A stretch of DNA of 15,629 nucleotides from Phyllobacteriaceae bacterium UBA1940 (GCA_002336975.1 DDFA01000143.1:1-15629), one strand, 5' to 3'. Positions 8,026-14,527 are shown, counted from the first letter of the stretch. Translations and numbers: made by a program. The notes: generated by a model from the letters alone, not told the origin.

Positions 8026-8106
8026 CTACATCGTTCACAAATGACCGGGCGCAGGCTTCGCAGCGCTCGCCATATCTTGACCCGCGGCGGCAGACTTTCA
8101 AGCCGC

Positions 8107-9381
8107 TCACTGGAATACCGCTCCCGGATTGTCGAGGCTTTCGGATCCTTCGAACTGGATGGCGTCGAGCTTGAGGACCGTGACGGCGCGCTCGATCGAC
8201 TTGGTCTGGTCGACCAGCGCGTCGATGGCGCCCTGCACCAGTTTGTTGCCCTCGTCATTGCCTTCGCCGATCTGCTGGTCATAGGCCTCGCCGCCCTCGG
8301 CCCGCCTGGCCACCGCCTCGAGCGCGGCGACCGTCATGTCGATCTTCGCCGCGAGTTCGACATTGGCGGCCGGATCGGCCGCCTTGACCAGATCGGAGAT
8401 CGACGGGCCTTCGATGGTCGCGCCGTCGACGCGCTTGTAGACGCCGGAATAGACGTTGCGGATGCCGACGGCGTCGTAGAGGTGAGAATTGTGGGTATTG
8501 TCGGAGAAGCAGTCCTGCTCCTCTTCCGGGTCGTGCAGCAGCAGGCCAAGCTTCATCCGCTCGCCCGCCAACTCGCCGTAGGACAGCGAACCCAGCCCGG
8601 TCAGGATCGCGGTCAGGCCGGCCTTTGGTTCGGCGTCGAGCACCGCCTTGCGCGCCGCGCCGCCGGCGGCCCAGTCGCCCGCCATCTCTTCAAGGTCGGC
8701 CACCAGCAGGCTGGAGGCAGACGCCAGATATTCGGCGCGGCGGTCGCAATGGCCGCCGGTGCAGCTGGCGACGTCGAAATCGGTGAACGGGCGATTGCCC
8801 GCGCCGGGCCCCGTGCCATTCAGATCCTGACCCCACAAAAGGAACTCGATGGCGTGATAGCCGGTGGCGACGTTGGCCTCGATGCCGCCGGCCTCCTGCA
8901 GCGTGCCCGACAGGAATTCAGGCGTGATCGCCGACGCATCGACCTTCCTGCCGTCGATCTCGATCTCCCTGTTCGCAATCACATTGGCGGTATAGAGCAC
9001 GTTGTCGTCGCTCTCGGCGCCATAGCTCGGGTCGACATAGTCGATCAGGCCCTCGTCCAGCGGCCAGGAATTCACCCGCCCCTCCCAATCGTCGACGATC
9101 GGATTGCCGAAGCGGAACGCTTCCGACTGCATGTAGGTCACGCGCGCCGCCTTCCAGGCGACACGGGCCGCATCCAGGGTCTGCGCAGAGGGCTTGGCGA
9201 CCAGCGCGGCGACGGCGGCGTCGAGCGCCCTGGCGGTCGTCAAAGAATCCTCAAAGGTCGCCTGGCCGATGTCGGCATAGTGCGCCAGCACGGCCCTGGG
9301 ATCGGGCGACTGCGCCATCACTGGCCACGACGCCAGGGCGGCGCCAAAGGCGATGGTCAGGAAACGGGCGGTGCAAGGCAT
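8107..9381 (-). CDS. irpA: Imelysin/IrpA-type iron-regulated periplasmic protein
   Basis: Imelysin-family protein (M75-like) of 424 residues, the canonical member in this cluster. The Sec signal peptide runs MPCTARFLTIAFGAALASWPVMA. The family motif GYHAIEFLLWGQD (G174, H176, E179) is intact. Other landmarks are VTYMQSEAFRFGNPIVDDWEGRVNSWPLD cut into two blocks around residue 95, and the C-terminal EEEQDCFSDNTHNSH followed by RNVYSGVY. Imelysin/IrpA proteins are induced by iron limitation and sit in the envelope; despite the peptidase name, iron or iron-complex binding is the likelier role. The ATG at 9381 has GAGGA 4 nt upstream and gives a clean signal peptide; the frame open further upstream crosses the AT-rich promoter and is not protein-like. 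It is first in the minus-strand series leading to bfd and bfr. Confidence 0.93.
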   Translation of the reverse strand: MPCTARFLTIAFGAALASWPVMAQSPDPRAVLAHYADIGQATFEDSLTTARALDAAVAALVAKPSAQTLDAARVAWKAARVTYMQSEAFRFGNPIVDDWEGRVNSWPLDEGLIDYVDPSYGAESDDNVLYTANVIANREIEIDGRKVDASAITPEFLSGTLQEAGGIEANVATGYHAIEFLLWGQDLNGTGPGAGNRPFTDFDVASCTGGHCDRRAEYLASASSLLVADLEEMAGDWAAGGAARKAVLDAEPKAGLTAILTGLGSLSYGELAGERMKLGLLLHDPEEEQDCFSDNTHNSHLYDAVGIRNVYSGVYKRVDGATIEGPSISDLVKAADPAANVELAAKIDMTVAALEAVARRAEGGEAYDQQIGEGNDEGNKLVQGAIDALVDQTKSIERAVTVLKLDAIQFEGSESLDNPGAVFQ

Positions 9382-9469
9382 GACGTCCTCGGTCTGTTTT
9401 CGTTCAAGGCGCGGGTCGGCGGACCGATCGACCGGCGACGCGCACCGCAACGTGGGCGCACTCATTGCG

Positions 9470-9505
9470 GGAAATTTAATAGTTGTCAATCTTTATCAAG
9501 TTTTC
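9470..9505 (-). promoter_or_regulatory. AT-rich irpA promoter region with Fur/RirA-like site
   Basis: An AT-rich island in otherwise GC-rich DNA, about 100 bp before irpA. On the minus strand, 9498-9484 reads TGATAAAGATTGACA. This matches the Fur 7-1-7 consensus (TGATAAT-N-ATTATCA) at 11 of 14 positions and the rhizobial RirA iron-responsive box TGA-N9-TCA with one mismatch (TGA-N9-ACA). TTGATA/TTGACA and TATTAA/TAAATT hexamers lie in the same stretch, but no pair has ideal spacing. Iron control is expected for the downstream genes; which regulator acts cannot be told from this. Confidence 0.45.
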
Positions 9506-9517
9506 GGCGGCGACAGA

Positions 9518-9874
9518 TCAACCGAGCGCCAGCCATACGGCCGTGGCGCCGAGCATCGCTCCCAAGAGCAGGCCCAGCACCGCTGTCTCGGTGCGGCCGA
9601 TCAATGGCCGGGGATTCGTCTTTGCCGCGACAAGGGCGCTTGAGGTTGCGGGCCGCTCCGACATGCCGTCGGCGATGCGACGCCTCATTTCGGCGTGAGG
9701 CGTCAGCTCGGACTCGGCCTTGAGGCGGGCGACCCGCTCGCGCCATGCCTCGACCTCGCCGACAAGGCCTGGATCCTTGCGCAGGTCCTGCTCGAAACGC
9801 GCGCTTTCGACCGGGCTCATCAGACCCAAGACATAGTCTGCGGCGCGCATGTCGCCTTGCTGCCCCGGGCGCAT
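9518..9874 (-). CDS. Short RskA-like anti-sigma factor, membrane anchored
   Basis: Protein of 118 residues. The N-terminal half (AADYVLGLMSPVESARFEQ, then EVEAWRERVARL) matches the anti-sigma domain of RskA-type regulators, which hold an ECF sigma factor at the membrane. A single membrane segment ends the protein (TAVLGLLLGAMLGATAVWLALG, residues 97-118). The usual extracytoplasmic sensor domain after it is absent, so the family's roughly 230-residue form is cut to half. The ATG at 9874 is chosen because GGAGGA lies 4 nt before it; a GTG at 9889 would place that site inside the gene. No sigma-factor gene is adjacent: the next gene on this strand is irpA 136 bp downstream, and upstream DNA is divergent. 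It may control a distant sigma factor or be a degraded remnant. Confidence 0.75.
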   Translation of the reverse strand: MRPGQQGDMRAADYVLGLMSPVESARFEQDLRKDPGLVGEVEAWRERVARLKAESELTPHAEMRRRIADGMSERPATSSALVAAKTNPRPLIGRTETAVLGLLLGAMLGATAVWLALG

Positions 9875-9878
9875 TGTT

Positions 9879-9884
9879 TCCTCC
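9879..9884 (-). promoter_or_regulatory. Ribosome binding site fixing the anti-sigma start
   Basis: GGAGGA on the minus strand, 4 nt before ATG at 9874. It decides against the longer GTG start at 9889. Confidence 0.65.
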
Positions 9885-10158
9885 GTCACGCACGCCTCGA
9901 CAGCAGCTTAGGGCCATCGCCGCCGGATTGGAACCTGTGCCTGCTAACTATCAAGCGCCTGCTTGCGAAAAATGAACCAGCGCGGCGAAAATACATCGGC
10001 GACATGCATCGGTCGGTTGTATTTGCCGGGCCATGCGGCAAAAAGGTGAGACGGACCGACACTCAACGCCGCGAAACGATGCAAAACGCAGTTTTTGACC
10101 GATCCCGCCACCGCCCGCCGGCGGCGTATGCGACAGCTCTCGCGCCGGAGCGGGGCCC
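9885..10158. other. Divergent intergenic region between anti-sigma and formyltransferase genes
   Basis: About 275 bp holding the start signals of both flanking genes. A small hairpin, TTTGCCG-GGCCATG-CGGCAAA, is at 10022-10042. A GGAACC resembling an ECF -35 lies near 9930 on the plus strand, but no matching -10 (CGTT/CGTAT) follows at 16-17 bp. A TTGACC near 10097-10102 also lacks a good -10. No small gene with a credible ribosome site was seen. Confidence 0.4.
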
Positions 10159-10932
10159 ATGACGCAAGCGCCAAAAATCTGCTTCGTCACCGCGGGCGGC
10201 GACCATCCCTGGGCGATGGCCAACGCGCTCGCGGCGCGATTTGGAGACGGCCTGGCGATCGTCCTGGAGGACCCGGAAAGCAAGCGCCGGCTCGTCACAC
10301 ATCGCGCCAGACGGTTCGGCTGGGTCAACGCGCTTGGCCAGTTGGCGACGATGGCGCTGATCCGGTTCGGCAAACGGGTGCAGGCCGGCAAGGTTCGGCG
10401 TTTCGTCGAACGCGAGGGGCTGGTCGTGACGCAACCGGGCACCCGTGAATTCGCCCACGTCCCCTCGGTCAACGACAGTGTCTTCATCGAGGCCGTCGAG
10501 CGCATCCGACCCGATCTGGTTGTGCTTGCCGGCTGCCGGATGATGCGCGCCGATGTGCTTGCGCGCGTGCCTTGCCCGGTGATCAACTACCATGCCGGCG
10601 TAACGCCGAAATATCGCGGCATGAACGGCGGCTACTGGGCGCTCGCCAATGGCGACGAGGACCTGTTCGGAAGCACCATTCATCTCGTCGACCGGGGCGT
10701 CGACACCGGCCAGATCCTGGCGCAAACCCTGTGCGGGCTGGAGCCCGGCGACACGATCATGACCTATCCCTACACGATCGCGGCCGCGTCTCGCGCGGCG
10801 CTTGTCAAGGCCGTCGAGGACATGCTGTCGGGGGCTGCTTCCCCCGCCGCGCCGACGGGCGAATCGAAACAGTGGTTCCACCCGCCGATCTGGACCTATC
10901 TGTGGATCGGGCTGTCGAAGGGGGTGTGGTGA
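10159..10932 (+). CDS. Stand-alone formyltransferase-domain protein
   Basis: Formyltransferase-fold protein of 257 residues, expected to move a formyl group from N10-formyl-tetrahydrofolate to an amine. The catalytic block INYHAGVTPKYRGMNGGYW carries N143 and H145, and HLVDRGVDTGQIL carries D182; these form the N-H-D triad of the Fmt/PurN/sugar N-formyltransferase superfamily. The N-terminus (KICFVTAGGDHPWAMANALA) fits a Rossmann-like start. It lacks the C-terminal RNA-binding domain of methionyl-tRNA formyltransferase and the PurN glycinamide-ribotide context, so the acceptor is unknown; an amino sugar or surface-polymer precursor is plausible. The C-terminus (HPPIWTYLWIGLSKGVW) is tryptophan-rich and hydrophobic, hinting at membrane association. 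The ATG at 10159 has a weak GGAG about 9 nt upstream. A YqaA-family gene starts 16 bp downstream, probably in the same operon. Confidence 0.85.
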   Translation: MTQAPKICFVTAGGDHPWAMANALAARFGDGLAIVLEDPESKRRLVTHRARRFGWVNALGQLATMALIRFGKRVQAGKVRRFVEREGLVVTQPGTREFAHVPSVNDSVFIEAVERIRPDLVVLAGCRMMRADVLARVPCPVINYHAGVTPKYRGMNGGYWALANGDEDLFGSTIHLVDRGVDTGQILAQTLCGLEPGDTIMTYPYTIAAASRAALVKAVEDMLSGAASPAAPTGESKQWFHPPIWTYLWIGLSKGVW

Positions 10933-10948
10933 CAGGCCGGTTCGATCC

Positions 10949-11386
10949 TTGACGCCGCTCGCCGCCCTTGCCGGCCTTTTCGGCATCGCCTTTGTCGCAG
11001 CGACCATCCTTCCCGCCCAGTCTGAGGCGGCCCTGGTGGCGCTGCTTGCCGCCGGCGACATCGCGCCGTGGCTGCTGGTTCTGGTCGCGAGCGCCGGCAA
11101 TGTGCTCGGCGCGGTCGTCAACTGGTTCCTCGGGCGCGGCATCGAACGATTTCGCGACCGGCGCTGGTTTCCCGTCAGTCCCCGGCAGCTCGACCGCGCC
11201 ACGCGCTGGTACGGCCGCTGGGGCCGCTGGAGCCTGCTCTTGAGCTGGCTGCCGATCGGCGGCGACGCGCTGACGGTGGCGGCGGGCGTGCTGCGCGAAC
11301 CGCTGTGGAGCTTCGTCGCGCTGGTCACCGTCGCCAAGGCCGGCCGCTACATCGTGCTGGCCGCGATCACGCTCGGCCTGCTTTGA
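10949..11386 (+). CDS. yqaA: YqaA family inner-membrane protein
   Basis: Small membrane protein of 145 residues, close in length to E. coli YqaA (142). This family is related to the DedA/SNARE-associated (VTT) proteins, members of which act in lipid flipping. Motifs seen are ATILPAQSEAALVALL near the N-terminus, GNVLGAVVNWFLGRG in the middle, and LLLSWLPIGGDALTVAAGVLR followed by a last membrane helix (KAGRYIVLAAITLGLL). About four hydrophobic segments are visible. The only in-frame start after the upstream stop that keeps the first helix is TTG at 10949; longer frames read as arginine-rich non-membrane sequence inside the formyltransferase gene. It lies 16 bp behind that gene. The function is unproven; pairing with a formyltransferase suggests envelope lipid or polymer metabolism. 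Confidence 0.88.
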   Translation: MTPLAALAGLFGIAFVAATILPAQSEAALVALLAAGDIAPWLLVLVASAGNVLGAVVNWFLGRGIERFRDRRWFPVSPRQLDRATRWYGRWGRWSLLLSWLPIGGDALTVAAGVLREPLWSFVALVTVAKAGRYIVLAAITLGLL

Positions 11387-11393
11387 AGCGCCG

Positions 11394-12053
11394 TCAGGCC
11401 CGCCGCTCGGCTCGGCCCAGCAGCATTTCCACCGCCATGGCGACGATGCGCTTCGCCGCGACGTCGCCGATGCCGTCCTCGTCCTTGCCGTAGAGCCGTT
11501 CGCGCGAGGAAGCGCCGACGCACATGTCGATGAACAGTTGCGCGGCCAGCGACGGATCGCGCGACGCGGGTCCGGGCGGCAGGTCCGCCTGCTCCAGATA
11601 GCGCGCCAGCACCGCGCGCGTGTGCCCGGGACCGGCCTGATAGAAGCGCCGGCCAAGATCCGGCAGCCTTTCGCTCATCGCCATCACGGTGCGCTGCGCG
11701 CGCACCACATCGCGGCGCGTCGACAGCCTGAGCGCCGCCATGCCGTAGGCGCGCAGAGCCTCCGCGGGCGCGACATCCGGCGACAGAAGTTCGGCGAGGC
11801 CAACGGCATAGGCCTGGCGCTGGTCCTCGATCAGCGCCTCGAACAGGTCGAGCTTGTTGTCGAAATAGACGTAGATCGTGCCCTTCGACACGCCCGCCTC
11901 GCGGGTGATGTCGTTCATCGACGCGGCGTCAAAACCCTGCGCGAGGAATACCCGGTAGGCCCCTTCGAGGATCTGCCGCCGTTTTGCCGGATCCTGTCCG
12001 GCGCGCCTGCGGCGCGGCGCGGCGGCAAGCTCCTTCGGTTGGACAGTCTGCAT
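11394..12053 (-). CDS. TetR/AcrR family repressor
   Basis: One-component DNA-binding regulator of 219 residues. The N-terminal TetR helix-turn-helix is clear: RRQILEGAYRVFLAQGFDAA, then MNDITREAGVSKGTIYVYFDNKLDLFEALI (residues about 25-75). The C-terminal part (residues 90-215) is helical ligand-binding sequence of the type with LAAQLFIDMCVGASSRERLYG. It is divergent from a YhgE/Pip membrane-protein gene, and the 107 bp between them carry two operators of identical architecture. It therefore most likely represses itself and that gene, and is released by an unknown ligand, possibly a compound the membrane protein handles. The ATG at 12053 gives a basic N-terminal arm. It ends 7 bp from the convergent yqaA stop, leaving no room for a separate terminator. 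Confidence 0.93.
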   Translation of the reverse strand: MQTVQPKELAAAPRRRRAGQDPAKRRQILEGAYRVFLAQGFDAASMNDITREAGVSKGTIYVYFDNKLDLFEALIEDQRQAYAVGLAELLSPDVAPAEALRAYGMAALRLSTRRDVVRAQRTVMAMSERLPDLGRRFYQAGPGHTRAVLARYLEQADLPPGPASRDPSLAAQLFIDMCVGASSRERLYGKDEDGIGDVAAKRIVAMAVEMLLGRAERRA

Positions 12054-12072
12054 CTTCGACCTCTGAATTATT

Positions 12073-12090
12073 TCGAACCGATCGGTTCGA
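12073..12090. promoter_or_regulatory. TetR operator 1 (perfect 18-bp palindrome)
   Basis: TCGAACCGATCGGTTCGA is a perfect 18-bp palindrome, of form TCGAAC-N6-GTTCGA. It lies 20 bp upstream of the TetR start codon, where a bound repressor would block the tetR promoter. The same half-sites recur in operator 2. Confidence 0.85.
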
Positions 12091-12099
12091 TTGCCTATT

Positions 12100-12128
12100 G
12101 ATCTAGAGGGCCGATCCGACTAAGTCAA
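12100..12128 (-). promoter_or_regulatory. Possible tetR promoter between the two operators
   Basis: On the minus strand, TTGACT (12128-12123) is followed after 17 bp by TAGATC (12105-12100). The -35 is good (5/6), the -10 weak (3/6). Predicted transcription would start just before operator 1, and the -35 touches the left edge of operator 2, so both sites could repress it. A plus-strand TTGATC/TAAGTC pair in the same stretch could serve the Pip gene but is weaker. Confidence 0.35.
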
Positions 12129-12148
12129 TCGAACCAACCAGTTCGATT
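12127..12148. promoter_or_regulatory. TetR operator 2 upstream of the YhgE/Pip gene
   Basis: AATCGAAC-CAACCA-GTTCGATT, an inverted repeat with 8-bp arms and a 6-bp centre. It shares the exact TCGAAC-N6-GTTCGA frame with operator 1, with centres 56 bp apart. It ends 12 bp before the membrane-protein ATG and one base before its GGAG ribosome site, well placed to block that gene. Confidence 0.85.
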
Positions 12149-12160
12149 TGGAGTTTTCCG

Positions 12161-14095
12161 ATGTCCGAGCAATCTCCCGACGCGGATCGCGGCCCGCCGC
12201 AGGCGGCCGACCCGACCGCCATCGCGCCGGCGCGGTCGTGGCCTCTGCGCGTCGTCTCGGGCTTCCGGTCGGTGGTGGCGATGGACGCCTCGATGCTGCG
12301 CGACCACCCGCGCTTCGTCCTTGCCCTGATGTTCGTCGTGCTGTTTCCCGCGCTCTACATCGCGATCTATCTCGGCGGCGTGTGGGACCCGGCCAGCCGC
12401 ACCCAGGCGCTGCCGGTCGCCATCGTCAATCTCGACCGGGGCGTGGTCTATCGCGACCACAACGCCAATGTCGGCGGCGACCTCGCCGCCCGGCTTGCGG
12501 CGCGCAGCGATTTCGGCTTCCAGACGATGGGCGACCCGGCCGAGGCCGAGCAGGCGGTCACCGCCGGCAAACTGGCGTTCGCCATCGTCATCCCGGCGGA
12601 TTTCTCCGCCAAGGCGGTGCCCGGCGAAACCGCCGGCGCCGGCCGGATCCGCATCGTCTTCTCCGAAGGCAACAACTATTCCACCGCGACGATCGCCCGC
12701 CGCTTCGCCAGCGAGATGAGCACCCAGGTCAATGAGGCGCTCAACGAGAACCGCTGGAAGGCGGTGCTGGAGGCGGCCGGCGAATCGTCGGGCAGCCTGC
12801 ACGAACTGAAGACCGGCGTCGGCCAGTTGGTCGACGGCGCGGTGCGGCTCGACGCCGGAACCCGCGCCTACGCCGAAGCCTCGCGCGCACTTTCCGACGG
12901 CATGAAGCGGCTCGGCGACGGCATTCGCGAGATGGATTCCAGGATGCCACGCAACAAGGATCTCGACGCGCTGCGTTCCGGCGCCAAACAGGTGGCTGAC
13001 GGCCAGGACGAGTTGAACAGTGGACTCGGCCGGCTGCGAGACGGAGCCAACAAGCTTGAGAGCGGGCTGGCGACGATGCAGGAAAAATCGAAATCCGTGC
13101 CATTCGGCGGAGCCAAGATCTCCAAGGGCGCAGAACAGCTGAAGGACGGCGCCGACCAGCTCGGCAAGGGCATCGAAAGCGCCCGTTCGGGCAGTCGAAA
13201 GCTGGCCGCCGGCGGCGAACAGGTCGCCAATGGCGTCTCCCGGCTGACCCGCGGCGTCGCCGCGATGTCGGACGGCGTCGACGCCATGGCCAAGGCGCTG
13301 CCGACGGACGACAGACTGGCGGAATTCAACGACGGCGGCGCAAAACTGTCCGACGGCTCGCAACAACTCGTCGTCGGCCTGCGCGCGCTCGACGCGGCCA
13401 TCCCGCGGGACATCGCCAGGCTCGGCGGCTCGGCCGACGGGCTGGCCTCGTCGATCGAGCCGGAACTGGTGGCGATCGCGCCGGTCGCCACCAATGGCGG
13501 CGCGTTTTCGCCGAACATGCTCGCCGTCGCGAGTTGGGTCGGCGTGGTGATCCTCGCCAATATGTTCGGATTCCGGTTGATCCGCGACGATGTCTCGTCG
13601 ACGCCGCGGCTGTCGCGGGTGCTCGGCAAGCTCGTCATTCCCGCCGGCTTCGTGGCGCTGCAGAACCTGGCGCTGGTCGCGACGCTGCGCTACGGCCTTG
13701 GCCTGCAGCCGTATGACGCCGGCGCGACAATCGTCATCGCGGTCGCTTCGGCGCTGATCTTCATGCTGCTGGTTTATGCCCTGCTGCTGGTGGTCGGCGA
13801 CGCCGGCAAGCTGATCGCGGTGCTGCTGCTGACCTTGCAACTCACCGCCGGCGGCGGCATCGTGCCGGCCGAACTGACCGGTCCGTTCTACCGCGCCATG
13901 CACGACTGGCTGCCGTTCACCTATGTCATCGAGGCCTATCGCGCCGCCCTGTTCGACGCCTTTGGCGGCGACTGGCTGACGCCGCTGAAAACGGTCGGCC
14001 TGTTCGGCGCTGGCGCGCTCGCCCTGGCCTTTGCCGCCGCACGATTCAAGGTCGTTCCCGCCGAAAAATTCCGCCCCTCGCTCGACCTGTCGTGA
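12161..14095 (+). CDS. YhgE/Pip family membrane protein (ABC-2-like)
   Basis: Membrane protein of 644 residues. One transmembrane segment lies at about 52-75 (FVLALMFVVLFPALYIAIY), followed by the family's LPVAIVNLDRG block. A large extracytoplasmic region (about 80-445) follows, then about five membrane helices from 447 to 630 resembling the ABC-2 permease/YhgE C-terminus, including LTAGGGIVPAELTGPFYR and HDWLPFTYVIEAYR. Residues about 210-400 hold many seven-residue steps of form DG-x-x-x-L-x-x-G, which predict long coiled or stalk-like helices. Relatives include the phage infection protein (Pip) of lactococci and EsaA of type VII secretion; export of a compound is often proposed, but the function here is unknown. 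GGAG lies 7 nt before the ATG at 12161. Control by the divergent TetR protein is strongly suggested by the operators. Confidence 0.92.
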   Translation: MSEQSPDADRGPPQAADPTAIAPARSWPLRVVSGFRSVVAMDASMLRDHPRFVLALMFVVLFPALYIAIYLGGVWDPASRTQALPVAIVNLDRGVVYRDHNANVGGDLAARLAARSDFGFQTMGDPAEAEQAVTAGKLAFAIVIPADFSAKAVPGETAGAGRIRIVFSEGNNYSTATIARRFASEMSTQVNEALNENRWKAVLEAAGESSGSLHELKTGVGQLVDGAVRLDAGTRAYAEASRALSDGMKRLGDGIREMDSRMPRNKDLDALRSGAKQVADGQDELNSGLGRLRDGANKLESGLATMQEKSKSVPFGGAKISKGAEQLKDGADQLGKGIESARSGSRKLAAGGEQVANGVSRLTRGVAAMSDGVDAMAKALPTDDRLAEFNDGGAKLSDGSQQLVVGLRALDAAIPRDIARLGGSADGLASSIEPELVAIAPVATNGGAFSPNMLAVASWVGVVILANMFGFRLIRDDVSSTPRLSRVLGKLVIPAGFVALQNLALVATLRYGLGLQPYDAGATIVIAVASALIFMLLVYALLLVVGDAGKLIAVLLLTLQLTAGGGIVPAELTGPFYRAMHDWLPFTYVIEAYRAALFDAFGGDWLTPLKTVGLFGAGALALAFAAARFKVVPAEKFRPSLDLS

Positions 14096-14103
14096 CGGCG
14101 GCC

Positions 14104-14129
14104 GTGGCGCGCGGGCGACCGCGCGCTAC
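14104..14129. terminator. GC-rich hairpin between convergent genes
   Basis: GCGCGCGG (14107-14114), a GCGA tetraloop (14115-14118) and CCGCGCGC (14119-14126) form a perfect 8-bp stem. It extends outward by one G-T and two Watson-Crick pairs, and lies 8 bp after the Pip stop. It covers the stop codon of the convergent SCP2 gene. There is no T-tract on either strand, so it is at best a non-canonical bidirectional terminator or an mRNA 3'-end stabiliser. Confidence 0.5.
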
Positions 14130-14410
14130 CCGATCAGCCTCGCCAGCTTCATGGCGACCGTCGGATCGCCTGACAGTTTCAGCTTGCCCATCATCATGCC
14201 GGTCATCGGGTTGAGCTTTCCGGTCAACAGTTTGCCGAGGTTGTCCTCGCTCAAGCGGATGGTGCAGTCGGCGGGACGGTCGACGGTCGAGGCGTCGCCG
14301 TCGGCCAAAACGATCACGCCGGCGTCGCCGCAGTCGAATTTCAGCGAGCCCTCGAACGGGTTCGCCTTGAGCTTGCGGCCGATGCGTTCGGCGATCTCGT
14401 CCAGCGTCAT
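14126..14410 (-). CDS. SCP2 sterol-carrier domain protein
   Basis: Small soluble protein of 94 residues that is a single SCP-2 (sterol carrier/lipid-transfer) domain. Typical features are the helical start (LDEIAERIGRKLKANPFEGSLKFDCGD), the strand block DCTIRLSEDNLGKLLTGKLNPMTGMMMGKLKLSGD and a C-terminal helix (AMKLARLIG). The K-L-N-P-M-x-x-M-M-x-G-K-L-K pattern is the family hallmark. Bacterial members are thought to bind acyl chains or other lipids, and no specific ligand can be inferred. GAGGGG sits 5 nt before the ATG at 14410. It is convergent with the Pip gene and 117 bp downstream of the MerR gene on the same strand; it could be co-transcribed or have its own promoter. Confidence 0.9.
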   Translation of the reverse strand: MTLDEIAERIGRKLKANPFEGSLKFDCGDAGVIVLADGDASTVDRPADCTIRLSEDNLGKLLTGKLNPMTGMMMGKLKLSGDPTVAMKLARLIG

Positions 14411-14527
14411 CTTTTCCCCTCACTCCGGGCTTGCCCGGCCCCTGACTGTTGCGGCCATCGCTAGAACATCCAGGCACAGCGCGAAAGGGGCGGATCAAGA
14501 TTTGTCCATGGATTGACCGGCGGCCGC

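Noticed and set aside
8026..8106. Possible operator or promoter between irpA and bfd
   Set aside because: A TTGAAA hexamer is present, but the sequence 17 bp on is a poor -10, and no Fur, RirA or Irr box is recognisable.
7834..9723. A 629-codon plus-strand open frame opposite irpA and bfd
   Set aside because: It crosses irpA, its AT-rich promoter region and parts of two other genes, with low-complexity translation and no family match. It is a shadow of codon bias.
9928..9960. GGAACC near the anti-sigma gene, as a possible ECF or EcfG promoter
   Set aside because: No CGTT or CGTAT -10 element lies 16-17 bp downstream, and it points away from the anti-sigma gene.
10159..10932. Calling the formyltransferase methionyl-tRNA formyltransferase (fmt)
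   Set aside because: At 257 residues it lacks the C-terminal OB-like domain of Fmt, and no def (peptide deformylase) gene is adjacent.
10063..11337. A 424-codon minus-strand open frame opposite the formyltransferase and YqaA genes
   Set aside because: Both plus-strand genes carry clear family motifs; the antisense frame does not.
12125..13903. A 592-codon open frame antisense to the Pip-family gene
   Set aside because: Its translation is rich in R, H, Q, G and A without recognisable domains, and mirrors the strong codon bias of the real gene on the plus strand. Such antisense frames are common in GC-rich genomes.
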